From: a virus
DNA length: 21,302 nucleotides
Direction: 5' to 3' (one strand)
Virus record (IMG/VR): IMGVR_UViG_3300032238_000645
Coordinates: 1 to 21,302 of that record
Of this stretch, positions 1 through 4,101 are shown piece after piece (positions within the stretch are counted from its first letter, which is position 1; the number at the start of each line of letters is the position of its first letter). The notes beneath the pieces are model-generated. The model did not search any database. It was not told the origin of the DNA and worked only from the letters and a program-made list of their open reading frames with translations. Position numbers and translations under genes: made by a program.

Positions 1-78
1 ATCGGTTACAACCAGTATGGCAACACTGCCTGTATTCCCACTCCTGAAGACGCCTCCAGCGCCTTTTTCAATTATTAA
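1..78 (+). CDS. Possible 3' end of an upstream gene (partial)
   Basis: Frame 1 is open from the window edge to a TAA at 76-78 and gives 25 residues ending SSAFFNY. It carries a plausible aromatic and proline composition (GYNQYGNTACIPTPE). It would overlap the tail-lysozyme gene by about 60 bases, which is long for this phage, where overlaps are mostly 1-26 bases. Either this is the true end of a structural gene and the lysozyme starts inside it, or the frame is open by chance. No function can be assigned from 25 residues. Confidence 0.4.
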   Translation: MGYNQYGNTACIPTPEDASSAFFNY

Positions 79-592
79 GGAGTTTGATACGACAGCGACC
101 AAAGAGGTTGCTCCCGAAAAGCCAAAAGAGAAAAGGCTAATTTGTAAAGGGTGTAATGAAAATGAAAATGTTGCCCTGAATTATTTTCAGGACATTGGAA
201 TTAAAGACAAAAACGCCCTTGCTACCATCTTGGGTAATATTAAGCAAGAATCTATGTTCGTGCCTAATGTTTGTGAAGGTGGTAGTAGGACCAGTTATCG
301 TGGCTGCTACGGCGGTTATGGACTGATCCAATGGACATCTGCTAATCGTTATTATGGATTGGGTGATTTTGCTAGAAAGTATGGTGGTTCTCCATCATCA
401 CTTCAAACACAACTTCGTTATCTAACAAATGAAGTTCAGTGGAAAAAAATTGAAGACCATATGAAAAAAAATGGTAGATCAATTTATTCCTACATGAATG
501 CTGCTTATGATTGGATTGGTTGGGGCTATCATGGCGCCCGAACCTCATATGCCTATGATTATGCATCCCGACTGATTCAAGTAGAGGTCTGA
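17..592 (+). CDS. Phage tail lysozyme-domain protein
   Basis: This 191-aa protein has a proline/lysine-rich N-terminal linker (about residues 1-45) followed by a domain resembling the phage tail lysozyme family (Phage_lysozyme2). The family pattern is visible in ALATILGNIKQESMF, where the Glu of KQES is the likely catalytic acid, then GGYGLIQWT and a helical C-terminus with aromatic repeats. Such domains cleave peptidoglycan during infection when part of the virion. The frame is open upstream of ATG 17 to the window edge and no ribosome binding site is visible, so the protein could begin further upstream. A late-type motif (591-598) and a G/C-rich hairpin follow the stop codon. The domain call is fairly sure; the start is not. 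Confidence 0.75.
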   Translation: MATLPVFPLLKTPPAPFSIIKEFDTTATKEVAPEKPKEKRLICKGCNENENVALNYFQDIGIKDKNALATILGNIKQESMFVPNVCEGGSRTSYRGCYGGYGLIQWTSANRYYGLGDFARKYGGSPSSLQTQLRYLTNEVQWKKIEDHMKKNGRSIYSYMNAAYDWIGWGYHGARTSYAYDYASRLIQVEV

Positions 593-598
593 TAAATA
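591..598 (+). promoter_or_regulatory. T4-type late promoter motif GATAAATA
   Basis: GATAAATA overlaps the lysozyme stop codon, 29 bases before the 55-aa ORF. T4-like cyanophages use ATAAATA-type late promoters. It is an 8-base AT-rich match, so chance occurrence is possible. Confidence 0.35.
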
Positions 599-626
599 GG
601 GGGGAGAGAGTTCTTCCCCCTTTCTT
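599..626 (+). terminator. Possible rho-independent terminator
   Basis: Positions 600-605 (GGGGGA) pair with 615-620 (TCCCCC), with one further G-T pair, and TTTCTT follows. The hairpin lies between the lysozyme stop and the next ATG at 627. The tract after the stem is interrupted by C, so termination may be weak, and the G-rich arm could also act as a ribosome binding region. Confidence 0.45.
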
Positions 627-794
627 ATGTCAATCGCAGCACAAGTAGTTTCAGAATTGCTAGATTGGTCTAGTGATAATCAACTCAAATATAAATGTAA
701 AATGGTTCTAAATTCATATTTGTATGAGGAACCAAATTTAACAATAGAAGAATTAAAAAAAAGTTTGAGAATATTTCTTCAAGGTCTTGAATGA
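627..794 (+). CDS. Small hypothetical protein, 55 aa
   Basis: ATG 627 opens a 55-residue frame (MSIAAQVVSELLDWSS... ending IFLQGLE). It is predicted to be largely helical and carries no recognisable motif. The stop TGA at 792-794 overlaps the next start in an ATGA tetramer, the same coupling seen throughout this window, which supports a real gene. There is no clear Shine-Dalgarno sequence; the pyrimidine-rich arm of the preceding hairpin is directly upstream. No signal peptide or membrane segment is seen. Function unknown. Confidence 0.6.
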   Translation: MSIAAQVVSELLDWSSDNQLKYKCKMVLNSYLYEEPNLTIEELKKSLRIFLQGLE

Positions 795-1189
795 ACTTTA
801 ATTTTAACTTTGGAAAGAAGAAACCAGATATCAAACAATATGCAATCATAGGAATTATATTGAGTTCTATTATTGCAACACTTTCACAATGCACTGGAAT
901 ATCTCAGAATAATATTTGGGATTTACTTGACGAAGTTCAAAGAAAATATTTTCCTCAAACAATTCTCAACGATTTTATTATCAAAGATCCAGAGAAACTT
1001 GACCGAAGAATACATCGTGATGTTGATAGAGCAATTGACGATTACTGGGCACAATCTGGATTATCAAAAGCAGAAGTATCAAAACCACGATACTCAGAGA
1101 AACCACCAGACGGATCTTATGCTCAATCAGTTCTTGGTGGTGAAATGAGATTGTGTGCTCCATGGGTTGACGACTGCCCCAAGGAGTAG
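791..1189 (+). CDS. Hypothetical membrane-anchored protein, 132 aa
   Basis: The N-terminus is basic (GKKKPDIK), followed by one hydrophobic segment at about residues 17-33 (YAIIGIILSSIIATLSQ) and a hydrophilic, charged C-terminal part rich in Asp, Arg and Pro. This topology suggests an inner-membrane anchored protein or a minor virion component. A Cys follows the hydrophobic stretch (LSQC), but the residues before it do not make a good lipobox. Translation is coupled to the 55-aa gene through ATGA. The stop codon lies inside the spacer of the tRNA promoter. I recognise no family; position next to a lysozyme-domain gene hints at a virion or lysis role only. Confidence 0.7.
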   Translation: MNFNFNFGKKKPDIKQYAIIGIILSSIIATLSQCTGISQNNIWDLLDEVQRKYFPQTILNDFIIKDPEKLDRRIHRDVDRAIDDYWAQSGLSKAEVSKPRYSEKPPDGSYAQSVLGGEMRLCAPWVDDCPKE

Positions 1190-1195
1190 TATAAT
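1167..1195 (+). promoter_or_regulatory. Sigma70-type promoter for tRNA-Arg
   Basis: TTGACG (1167-1172), a 17-bp spacer and TATAAT (1190-1195) lie nine bases before tRNA-Arg. The promoter is embedded in the end of the 132-aa gene, whose stop codon occupies the last three spacer bases. Confidence 0.8.
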
Positions 1196-1203
1196 ACTCT
1201 CAT

Positions 1204-1276
1204 GGGCATATAGTGAAGTGGACTATCACACGGCTCTTCTAAAGCCTTATCCTTGGTTCGAATCCAAGTATGCCTG
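1204..1276 (+). tRNA. tRNA-Arg (TCT)
   Basis: The acceptor GGGCATA pairs with TATGCCT (one G-T pair) and the discriminator is G1276. The anticodon loop CTTCTAA gives TCT, reading AGA. The T arm CTTGG-TTCGAAT-CCAAG is perfect. The 3' CCA is not encoded. The last base pair of the acceptor abuts the -35 box of the next promoter. Confidence 0.93.
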
Positions 1277-1305
1277 TTGACAATGAAACTTAAATAGTTT
1301 ATAAT
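1277..1305 (+). promoter_or_regulatory. Consensus sigma70-type promoter for tRNA-Gly cluster
   Basis: Perfect TTGACA (1277-1282), 17-bp spacer and perfect TATAAT (1300-1305). The -35 box begins directly after the tRNA-Arg discriminator base. tRNA-Gly starts nine bases after the -10 box, so the transcript would begin at or just before the tRNA 5' end. Confidence 0.85.
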
Positions 1306-1313
1306 TGTCTCAT

Positions 1314-1384
1314 GCGAAATTGGTGTAGTGGAAACATCCCATCCTTCCAAGTTGGTGTCACGGGTTCGAATCCCGTATTTCGCT
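1314..1384 (+). tRNA. tRNA-Gly (TCC)
   Basis: The acceptor GCGAAAT pairs perfectly with ATTTCGC; discriminator T1384. The loop CTTCCAA gives anticodon TCC (GGA codon). The anticodon stem contains one T-T mismatch (1342/1352). The T arm CGGG-TTCGAAT-CCCG is intact. Confidence 0.9.
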
Positions 1385-1399
1385 CTTGGAGTAGTCCCT

Positions 1400-1424
1400 A
1401 GCGATTAACTGGGTAGACGCTCCA
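1400..1424 (+). repeat. Degenerate partial copy of tRNA-Val 5' half
   Basis: GCGATTAACT at 1401-1410 is identical to 1507-1516 inside tRNA-Val. Both copies continue with GGTAGA-like sequence and CTCC, with a short deletion in this copy. There is no T arm and no matching acceptor, so this looks like a tRNA remnant left by duplication or deletion in the cluster. Confidence 0.5.
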
Positions 1425-1428
1425 TCAT

Positions 1429-1500
1429 TCCACAATAGCTCAGCGGTAGAGCTATCGACTGTTAATCGATTGGTCCCTGGTTCGAATCCAGGTTGTGGAG
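1429..1500 (+). tRNA. tRNA-Asn (GTT)
   Basis: The acceptor TCCACAA pairs with TTGTGGA, discriminator G1500. The anticodon stem ATCGA/TCGAT is perfect and the loop CTGTTAA gives GTT (AAC/AAT). The T arm CCTGG-TTCGAAT-CCAGG is perfect. No encoded CCA. Confidence 0.94.
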
Positions 1501-1503
1501 CCT

Positions 1504-1575
1504 GGGCGATTAACTCAGCGGTAGAGTGCCTCCTTTACACGGAGTAGGTCGGCGGTTCGAATCCGTCATCGCCCA
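1504..1575 (+). tRNA. tRNA-Val (TAC)
   Basis: The acceptor GGGCGAT pairs with ATCGCCC, discriminator A1575. The loop TTTACAC gives anticodon TAC (GTA). The anticodon stem has four good pairs plus an outer C-T mismatch. Three bases separate it from tRNA-Asn, so the two are probably co-transcribed. Confidence 0.92.
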
Positions 1576-1577
1576 CT

Positions 1578-1585
1578 TATAAATA
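1578..1585 (+). promoter_or_regulatory. T4-type late promoter motif TATAAATA
   Basis: TATAAATA starts three bases after tRNA-Val and ends 13 bases before the Dps start codon. It matches the T4-like late promoter element. If used, it would give a very short leader. Confidence 0.5.
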
Positions 1586-1598
1586 CTTCAAAAAGATA

Positions 1599-2036
1599 AT
1601 GGACGAACTATACGAATTACTTCATAAAGCACAAACAAGTCTTTTTTGTCTTTTTCAAAAAACTTGGATTTATCATTGGAATGTGATTGGGCAAGATTTT
1701 TATCAACTTCATACGGTCTTTGGTGGTCAGTATGAAACAATGTTTGAAGAAATCGACAAACTTTCTGAACACATGCGTTACCTTCGCATGAAAATTATTG
1801 GCCCAATTAGTAGAGTTGCAGATACTTCAATTCTACCAGAAGCAGCAAGTAATCCAACTGCGGAAGCAATGATTAGTCAGTTACTTGCTGACAATAAAAA
1901 ATTGATTGAACTTCTAACTAAAGTATCGGAAGAAGCAGATGATCAAAGACAATATGCAACTTCCAATTTAGTTCAAGAAATTATGGAGTCTCACGGTAAA
2001 TTCGTTTGGATGTTAAGATCGTTTTTAAAGGAATGA
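1599..2036 (+). CDS. dps: Dps-family ferritin-like DNA-protection protein
   Basis: This 145-aa protein has the four-helix Dps layout. The ferroxidase signature is complete: His26 in YHWNV, His38 in YQLH, Asp53 and Glu57 in EEIDKLSEH, with spacings of 12, 15 and 4 residues as in canonical Dps (H31/H43/D58/E62). Dps proteins form dodecamers that oxidise Fe(II) with peroxide, store iron and often bind DNA; here the protein would act in the host cytoplasm on phage or host DNA or against oxidative stress. The N-terminus is short, without the Lys-rich tail that some Dps use for DNA binding, so iron and peroxide handling may be its main role. A late-type motif precedes the gene. Confidence 0.85.
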   Translation: MDELYELLHKAQTSLFCLFQKTWIYHWNVIGQDFYQLHTVFGGQYETMFEEIDKLSEHMRYLRMKIIGPISRVADTSILPEAASNPTAEAMISQLLADNKKLIELLTKVSEEADDQRQYATSNLVQEIMESHGKFVWMLRSFLKE

Positions 2037-2039
2037 GCA

Positions 2040-2291
2040 ATGTTAACTATAAGATGCAAAGATTGCAACAAAGAATTAACTTCGCATCCAACTCAAACTA
2101 AATGTTGTGGATGCGGCAATATGGCAACGGTCAAAGGCGATAAAATTTCAGCCCTTGACTTATCTCATGTTGTTATAGTAAAATCAGACAAAGAAACTCG
2201 TAAATCAAACGTGTTATCTTCACAAGATCTTGCCTATCAAGAGGCAAGAAGACAGCGCAAAGTTCGTAAATTGGACTTTGAAGTCCGTTAA
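2040..2291 (+). CDS. Zinc-ribbon protein, 83 aa
   Basis: Two cysteine pairs, CKDC (residues 6-9) and CCGC (22-25), frame a short loop and form a likely N-terminal zinc ribbon. They are followed by a mixed domain with DLSHVVIVKS and a strongly basic C-terminus (ARRQRKVRKL). The gene starts three bases after the Dps stop and is probably co-transcribed with it. Zinc ribbon plus basic tail suggests nucleic-acid or protein binding, but nothing identifies a partner. The ORF ends ten bases before tRNA-Ser. Confidence 0.75.
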   Translation: MLTIRCKDCNKELTSHPTQTKCCGCGNMATVKGDKISALDLSHVVIVKSDKETRKSNVLSSQDLAYQEARRQRKVRKLDFEVR

Positions 2292-2301
2292 ATACTTTTA
2301 T

Positions 2302-2384
2302 GGAAAGAGTCCGGTTGGTCGAGGACACCGCCTTGAAAGCGGCTGGGTGTAAAAACTTCGCAGGTTCGATTCCTGTTCTTTCCG
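2302..2384 (+). tRNA. tRNA-Ser (TGA)
   Basis: Acceptor GGAAAGA pairs with TCTTTCC, discriminator G2384. The loop CTTGAAA gives anticodon TGA (TCA codon). A long variable arm typical of class II tRNAs (about 2341-2359) precedes a normal T arm. The 83-nt length fits tRNA-Ser. Confidence 0.93.
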
Positions 2385-2421
2385 TTGTAATCGATACAAA
2401 AAGTGTCGCAGTGTTACATAA

Positions 2422-2437
2422 TCAACACATATGTTGA
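2422..2437 (+). repeat. Short inverted repeat before the 51-aa ORF
   Basis: TCAACA (2422-2427) and TGTTGA (2432-2437) flank CATA, and the right arm overlaps a TTGACT box. A TATAAT lies at 2461-2466, but the 21-bp spacing is too long for a normal promoter. It could be a weak operator or processing signal. Confidence 0.3.
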
Positions 2438-2487
2438 CTTCTTGGTATTGGAGACTAGTATATAATAGTATCCCTTTTAAAAATCAG

Positions 2488-2643
2488 ATGGATCAACATA
2501 CCTATAATAATTGGGTGAAGATTAAAGAGACGTTTGAGAAATCTGATAATACAAATAATATGTTTTATTCAAGAGCATGTGAAATTGTAAAAACAAAAAG
2601 GGATCCTCTTGAAAAATTTTTAGGTGGAAAAAATGAGCCCTGA
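2488..2643 (+). CDS. Small hypothetical protein, 51 aa
   Basis: The frame is open from ATG 2431, but that codon sits among promoter-like sequence (TTGACT at 2434, TATAAT at 2461), so ATG 2488 (MDQHTYNNWVKIKETF...) is preferred. The product is hydrophilic, with many Asn and Lys, and no motif or membrane segment. Its last 11 bases overlap the following 52-aa gene. Neither start has a convincing ribosome binding site. Function unknown. Confidence 0.5.
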   Translation: MDQHTYNNWVKIKETFEKSDNTNNMFYSRACEIVKTKRDPLEKFLGGKNEP

Positions 2644-2791
2644 AGAAGTCCAAGCAATGATTGATCAATCAGTTGCAAAAGCAATTGACAATCACAATAA
2701 AACTGCTACAATTATAAGTGCCTGTATTGGTTCAGTCCTTCTCTTCTTTTATGCCCACGGAGTCCTGGCAGTGGTTGACAAGGTAAAGTAG
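2633..2791 (+). CDS. Small single-pass membrane protein, 52 aa
   Basis: ATG 2633 is preceded by AGGTGG at 2622-2627, a fair Shine-Dalgarno sequence inside the upstream gene. The product has an acidic, helical N-terminus (MSPEEVQAMIDQSVAKAID), one hydrophobic segment at about residues 26-41 (ATIISACIGSVLLFFY) and a short tail (VVDKVK). The gene end carries the -35 box and part of the spacer of the tRNA-Pro promoter. It overlaps the 51-aa gene by 11 bases. The family is not recognised; the topology suggests a phage membrane peptide. Confidence 0.65.
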   Translation: MSPEEVQAMIDQSVAKAIDNHNKTATIISACIGSVLLFFYAHGVLAVVDKVK

Positions 2792-2803
2792 GACTGGTAT
2801 AAT
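2775..2803 (+). promoter_or_regulatory. Consensus sigma70-type promoter for tRNA-Pro
   Basis: Perfect TTGACA (2775-2780), 17-bp spacer and perfect TATAAT (2798-2803), starting inside the 52-aa gene and ending 11 bases before tRNA-Pro. Transcription would continue into the Phd-like antitoxin gene. Confidence 0.85.
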
Positions 2804-2814
2804 ACATAGAACAA

Positions 2815-2886
2815 CGGAGCATAGTTCAGCGGTAGAATGCTGGTTTTGGGAACCAGAGGTCGCAGGTTCAATCCCTGCTGCTCCGA
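2815..2886 (+). tRNA. tRNA-Pro (TGG)
   Basis: Acceptor CGGAGCA pairs with TGCTCCG, discriminator A2886. The anticodon stem CTGGT/ACCAG is perfect and the loop TTTGGGA gives TGG (CCA codon). The T loop is TTCAATC. No encoded CCA. Confidence 0.93.
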
Positions 2887-2901
2887 CTCATAAAATACTT
2901 T

Positions 2902-3117
2902 ATGGCAATGCAAAAATTTACAATAGAAGAATTCCAAGCAGATTTTGATAACCTTCTTGAACGTGTAGAAGGTGGAGAGACATTTATCATTACATATGAA
3001 GGAAAGGAAGTAATGATAATGCCTGCAAAAGAATATAATTGCATAGTAGAAACAGTTGATAGCGTGGTGGATGAGGAAATCATACGCATCCACACTGATC
3101 ATGAAGAGGGATCATAA
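2902..3117 (+). CDS. Orphan Phd/YefM-family antitoxin
   Basis: This 71-aa protein matches the prevent-host-death fold: a short N-terminal strand and helix (MQKFTIEEFQADFDNLLERV), the turn GGETFIITYEGKEVMIMP typical of the Phd/YefM DNA-binding dimer, and an acidic C-terminal tail (about residues 50-71) of the kind that wraps a toxin. Family members repress their operon and neutralise a partner toxin such as Doc or YoeB. No toxin gene is adjacent: tRNA-Pro lies upstream and tRNA-Ile starts one base after the stop codon. It may neutralise a host toxin or act as a repressor. ATG 2908 is an alternative start. The strong upstream promoter suggests early expression with tRNA-Pro. Confidence 0.78.
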   Translation: MAMQKFTIEEFQADFDNLLERVEGGETFIITYEGKEVMIMPAKEYNCIVETVDSVVDEEIIRIHTDHEEGS

Positions 3118-3118
3118 T

Positions 3119-3190
3119 GGGAGCATAGCTTAATGGTTAGAGCGGCCTGCTTATAACGGGTTAGTCTGGGTTCAACTCCCAGTGTTCCTA
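3119..3190 (+). tRNA. tRNA-Ile (TAT)
   Basis: Acceptor GGGAGCA pairs with TGTTCCT (two G-T pairs), discriminator A3190. The anticodon stem GCCTG/CGGGT is G-T rich and the loop CTTATAA gives anticodon TAT, reading ATA directly. The T arm CTGGG-TTCAACT-CCCAG is perfect; the variable loop has four bases. Most bacteria read ATA with a lysidine-modified CAT anticodon instead. Confidence 0.88.
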
Positions 3191-3191
3191 C

Positions 3192-3220
3192 TTGACTTTC
3201 AACCTCATTCATCCTATAAT
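3192..3220 (+). promoter_or_regulatory. Sigma70-type promoter for the 3243-3836 genes
   Basis: TTGACT (3192-3197), 17-bp spacer and perfect TATAAT (3215-3220) start one base after tRNA-Ile. The first start codon is 23 bases after the -10 box. Confidence 0.85.
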
Positions 3221-3242
3221 ACCCAAGTCAACAAACAAACCA

Positions 3243-3458
3243 ATGTCGATCACTGTTAAATTTAAAAAGGACATCAGCACTCTTCGTTCTGCTGCTAATG
3301 GCGACTTTTATCTTGATGTAAAGAATCCGAAACTTTATAAAAAAGTTCGTCGTTATTATGAAAATGAAGGTGTAGTATTCTCTGAAGATCCTCTTGATAA
3401 TTATGACATTCTAATTGAATGTATCGCTCAAGATCTTGAAACTGCTGAGGTTGTATGA
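3243..3458 (+). CDS. Hypothetical protein, 71 aa
   Basis: The frame extends back to a TTG at 3192, but that codon is the -35 box of the promoter, so ATG 3243 (MSITVKFKKDISTLRS) is the likely start. The product is small and soluble, with a basic middle (LYKKVRRYYENEG) and an acidic C-terminus (ECIAQDLETAEVV). No signal peptide, membrane segment or catalytic motif is visible. Its stop overlaps the start of the next 44-aa gene. It heads a three-gene unit directly behind a strong promoter, which suggests early expression. Function unknown. Confidence 0.7.
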   Translation: MSITVKFKKDISTLRSAANGDFYLDVKNPKLYKKVRRYYENEGVVFSEDPLDNYDILIECIAQDLETAEVV

Positions 3459-3589
3459 TGGAAAAACTAATTAAAGTAAAATATCAGTTCAAAGAACATC
3501 AAAATGCTGTTCTGTGCAAGTTCTTTAAAACCAAAGAACAAGTTAATTTATTTAAAGAACAACATCCAAATTATATCTACTTGAATTGA
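3455..3589 (+). CDS. Small hypothetical protein, 44 aa
   Basis: ATG 3455 overlaps the preceding stop (ATGA) and an in-frame ATG follows immediately at 3458. The product is Lys, Gln and Phe rich (LIKVKYQFKEHQNAVLCKFF) and ends in EQHPNYIYLN. The regular overlap and the one-base gap to the next ATG support a real gene. No motif is recognised and function is unknown. Confidence 0.6.
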   Translation: MMEKLIKVKYQFKEHQNAVLCKFFKTKEQVNLFKEQHPNYIYLN

Positions 3590-3590
3590 T

Positions 3591-3836
3591 ATGGAAACCA
3601 AAGTTCTTTTAGAACGTGAAGGATTTCGCTTTATAGAAAGAGGTATCATTGAACTCAATGGTAAACCTGATTTTCGATTACAAACACAAGATTATTATTC
3701 TAAAAGGTGGCATGACGTTTATTTGTTCGATAATTCTATGCAATGTTCTCTTGCAATGGAAGATATTGAGTATGCGAAATGGTTGACCGATCAACCATGT
3801 TATATGGATCCAGATGATATTCTTGATTGGGATTGA
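3591..3836 (+). CDS. Hypothetical protein, 81 aa
   Basis: This soluble acidic protein starts one base after the previous stop. It begins with mixed strand-like sequence (METKVLLEREGFRFIERG) and ends in an Asp-rich tail (MDPDDILDWD). No known domain is recognised. It is the last gene before the gene-free stretch at 3837-4101 and is probably transcribed from the promoter at 3192-3220. Function unknown. Confidence 0.68.
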   Translation: METKVLLEREGFRFIERGIIELNGKPDFRLQTQDYYSKRWHDVYLFDNSMQCSLAMEDIEYAKWLTDQPCYMDPDDILDWD

Positions 3837-4041
3837 CCGTCTCGGTATGACGTAAAACTAGCCCTGGTCGGTGATGAAATTCCCCTGAGACCTGAAATGT
3901 CTTAAAACTTACTCTGGTGGAGTCAATATGACCCTGTTATGAGTTTACAATCTCTCTAAAGGATTGTTGGTGCGGATGGGATACTCTCCCGCCTGGTTTC
4001 TTATTTCCAGTCAAAGAATAAGTGGCGAGCCTGAATGACCC
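3837..4041 (+). ncRNA. Candidate structured RNA upstream of the epimerase gene
   Basis: No ORF is supported here, but many local stems are visible: GTCTC (3839-3843) with GAGAC (3887-3891), ACTC/GAGT (3911-3923), GTCA/TGAC (3922-3932), ACAATC/GATTGT (3947-3967), GGGA/TCCC (3978-3990) and CTTATT/AATAAG (4000-4022) inside GCC/GGC (3991-4026). Some of these are alternatives. An imperfect 50-base repeat links 3841-3870 with 3891-3920, sharing TAAAACT and CTGGT. A strong terminator follows. The published wcaG RNA motif occurs in cyanophages upstream of exopolysaccharide and hli genes, and this stretch precedes a wcaG-like epimerase, so it is a candidate. I cannot verify the consensus from memory; it could instead be a 3' UTR or a separate small RNA. 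Confidence 0.45.
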
Positions 4042-4069
4042 AGGAGGTTGACAACAACCTCCTTTTTTT
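4042..4069 (+). terminator. Rho-independent terminator with -35 box in its stem-loop
   Basis: AGGAGGTTG (4042-4050) and CAACCTCCT (4055-4063) form a perfect 9-bp stem around ACAA, followed by a run of T. TTGACA (4048-4053), the -35 box of the operon promoter, spans the top of the stem and the loop. Confidence 0.9.
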
Positions 4070-4076
4070 GTATACT
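4048..4076 (+). promoter_or_regulatory. Promoter of the carbohydrate operon
   Basis: Perfect TTGACA (4048-4053), 17-bp spacer and TATACT (4071-4076), 25 bases before the epimerase ATG. The spacer is the 3' half and T-tract of the terminator. An 8-bp inverted repeat (4067-4085) is centred on the -10 box. No other good promoter was found before 15765. Confidence 0.85.
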
Positions 4077-4085
4077 ATATACAAA
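4067..4085 (+). promoter_or_regulatory. Operator-like inverted repeat over the -10 box
   Basis: TTTGTATA and TATACAAA are perfect inverted arms around CTA. The repeat covers the -10 box and the expected transcription start, the position typical of a repressor site. No repressor is assigned. Confidence 0.45.
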
Positions 4086-4101
4086 GAGAATTGATTAATT
4101 T

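Noticed and set aside
873-1148. 91-aa alternative plus-strand frame within the 132-aa gene
   Set aside because: The 132-aa frame is coupled by ATGA to its upstream gene and contains a sensible membrane segment; the alternative has neither.
2155-2184. TTGACT inside the zinc-ribbon gene as a promoter
   Set aside because: The best -10 box (TAAAAT) at 18 bp is poor and lies in coding sequence with no gene directly downstream.
2434-2466. Promoter made of TTGACT and TATAAT before the 51-aa gene
   Set aside because: The spacer is 21 bp, unlike the exact 17 bp of the others; the alternative TAGTAT at 16 bp is weak.
2749-3102. 117-aa minus-strand frame across the tRNA-Pro and antitoxin region
   Set aside because: It runs antisense through a clear tRNA and the Phd-like gene, has no recognisable domain, and every other gene is on the plus strand.
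3192-3242. Upstream extension of the 71-aa gene to a TTG at 3192
   Set aside because: The extension would lie over a perfect promoter (TTGACT, 17 bp, TATAAT), so it would not be transcribed in full; ATG 3243 is preferred.
3837-4041. Glutamine-type or other named cyanobacterial riboswitch
   Set aside because: The conserved core I know for that motif is not visible; only a generic structured-RNA call with wcaG as candidate can be supported.
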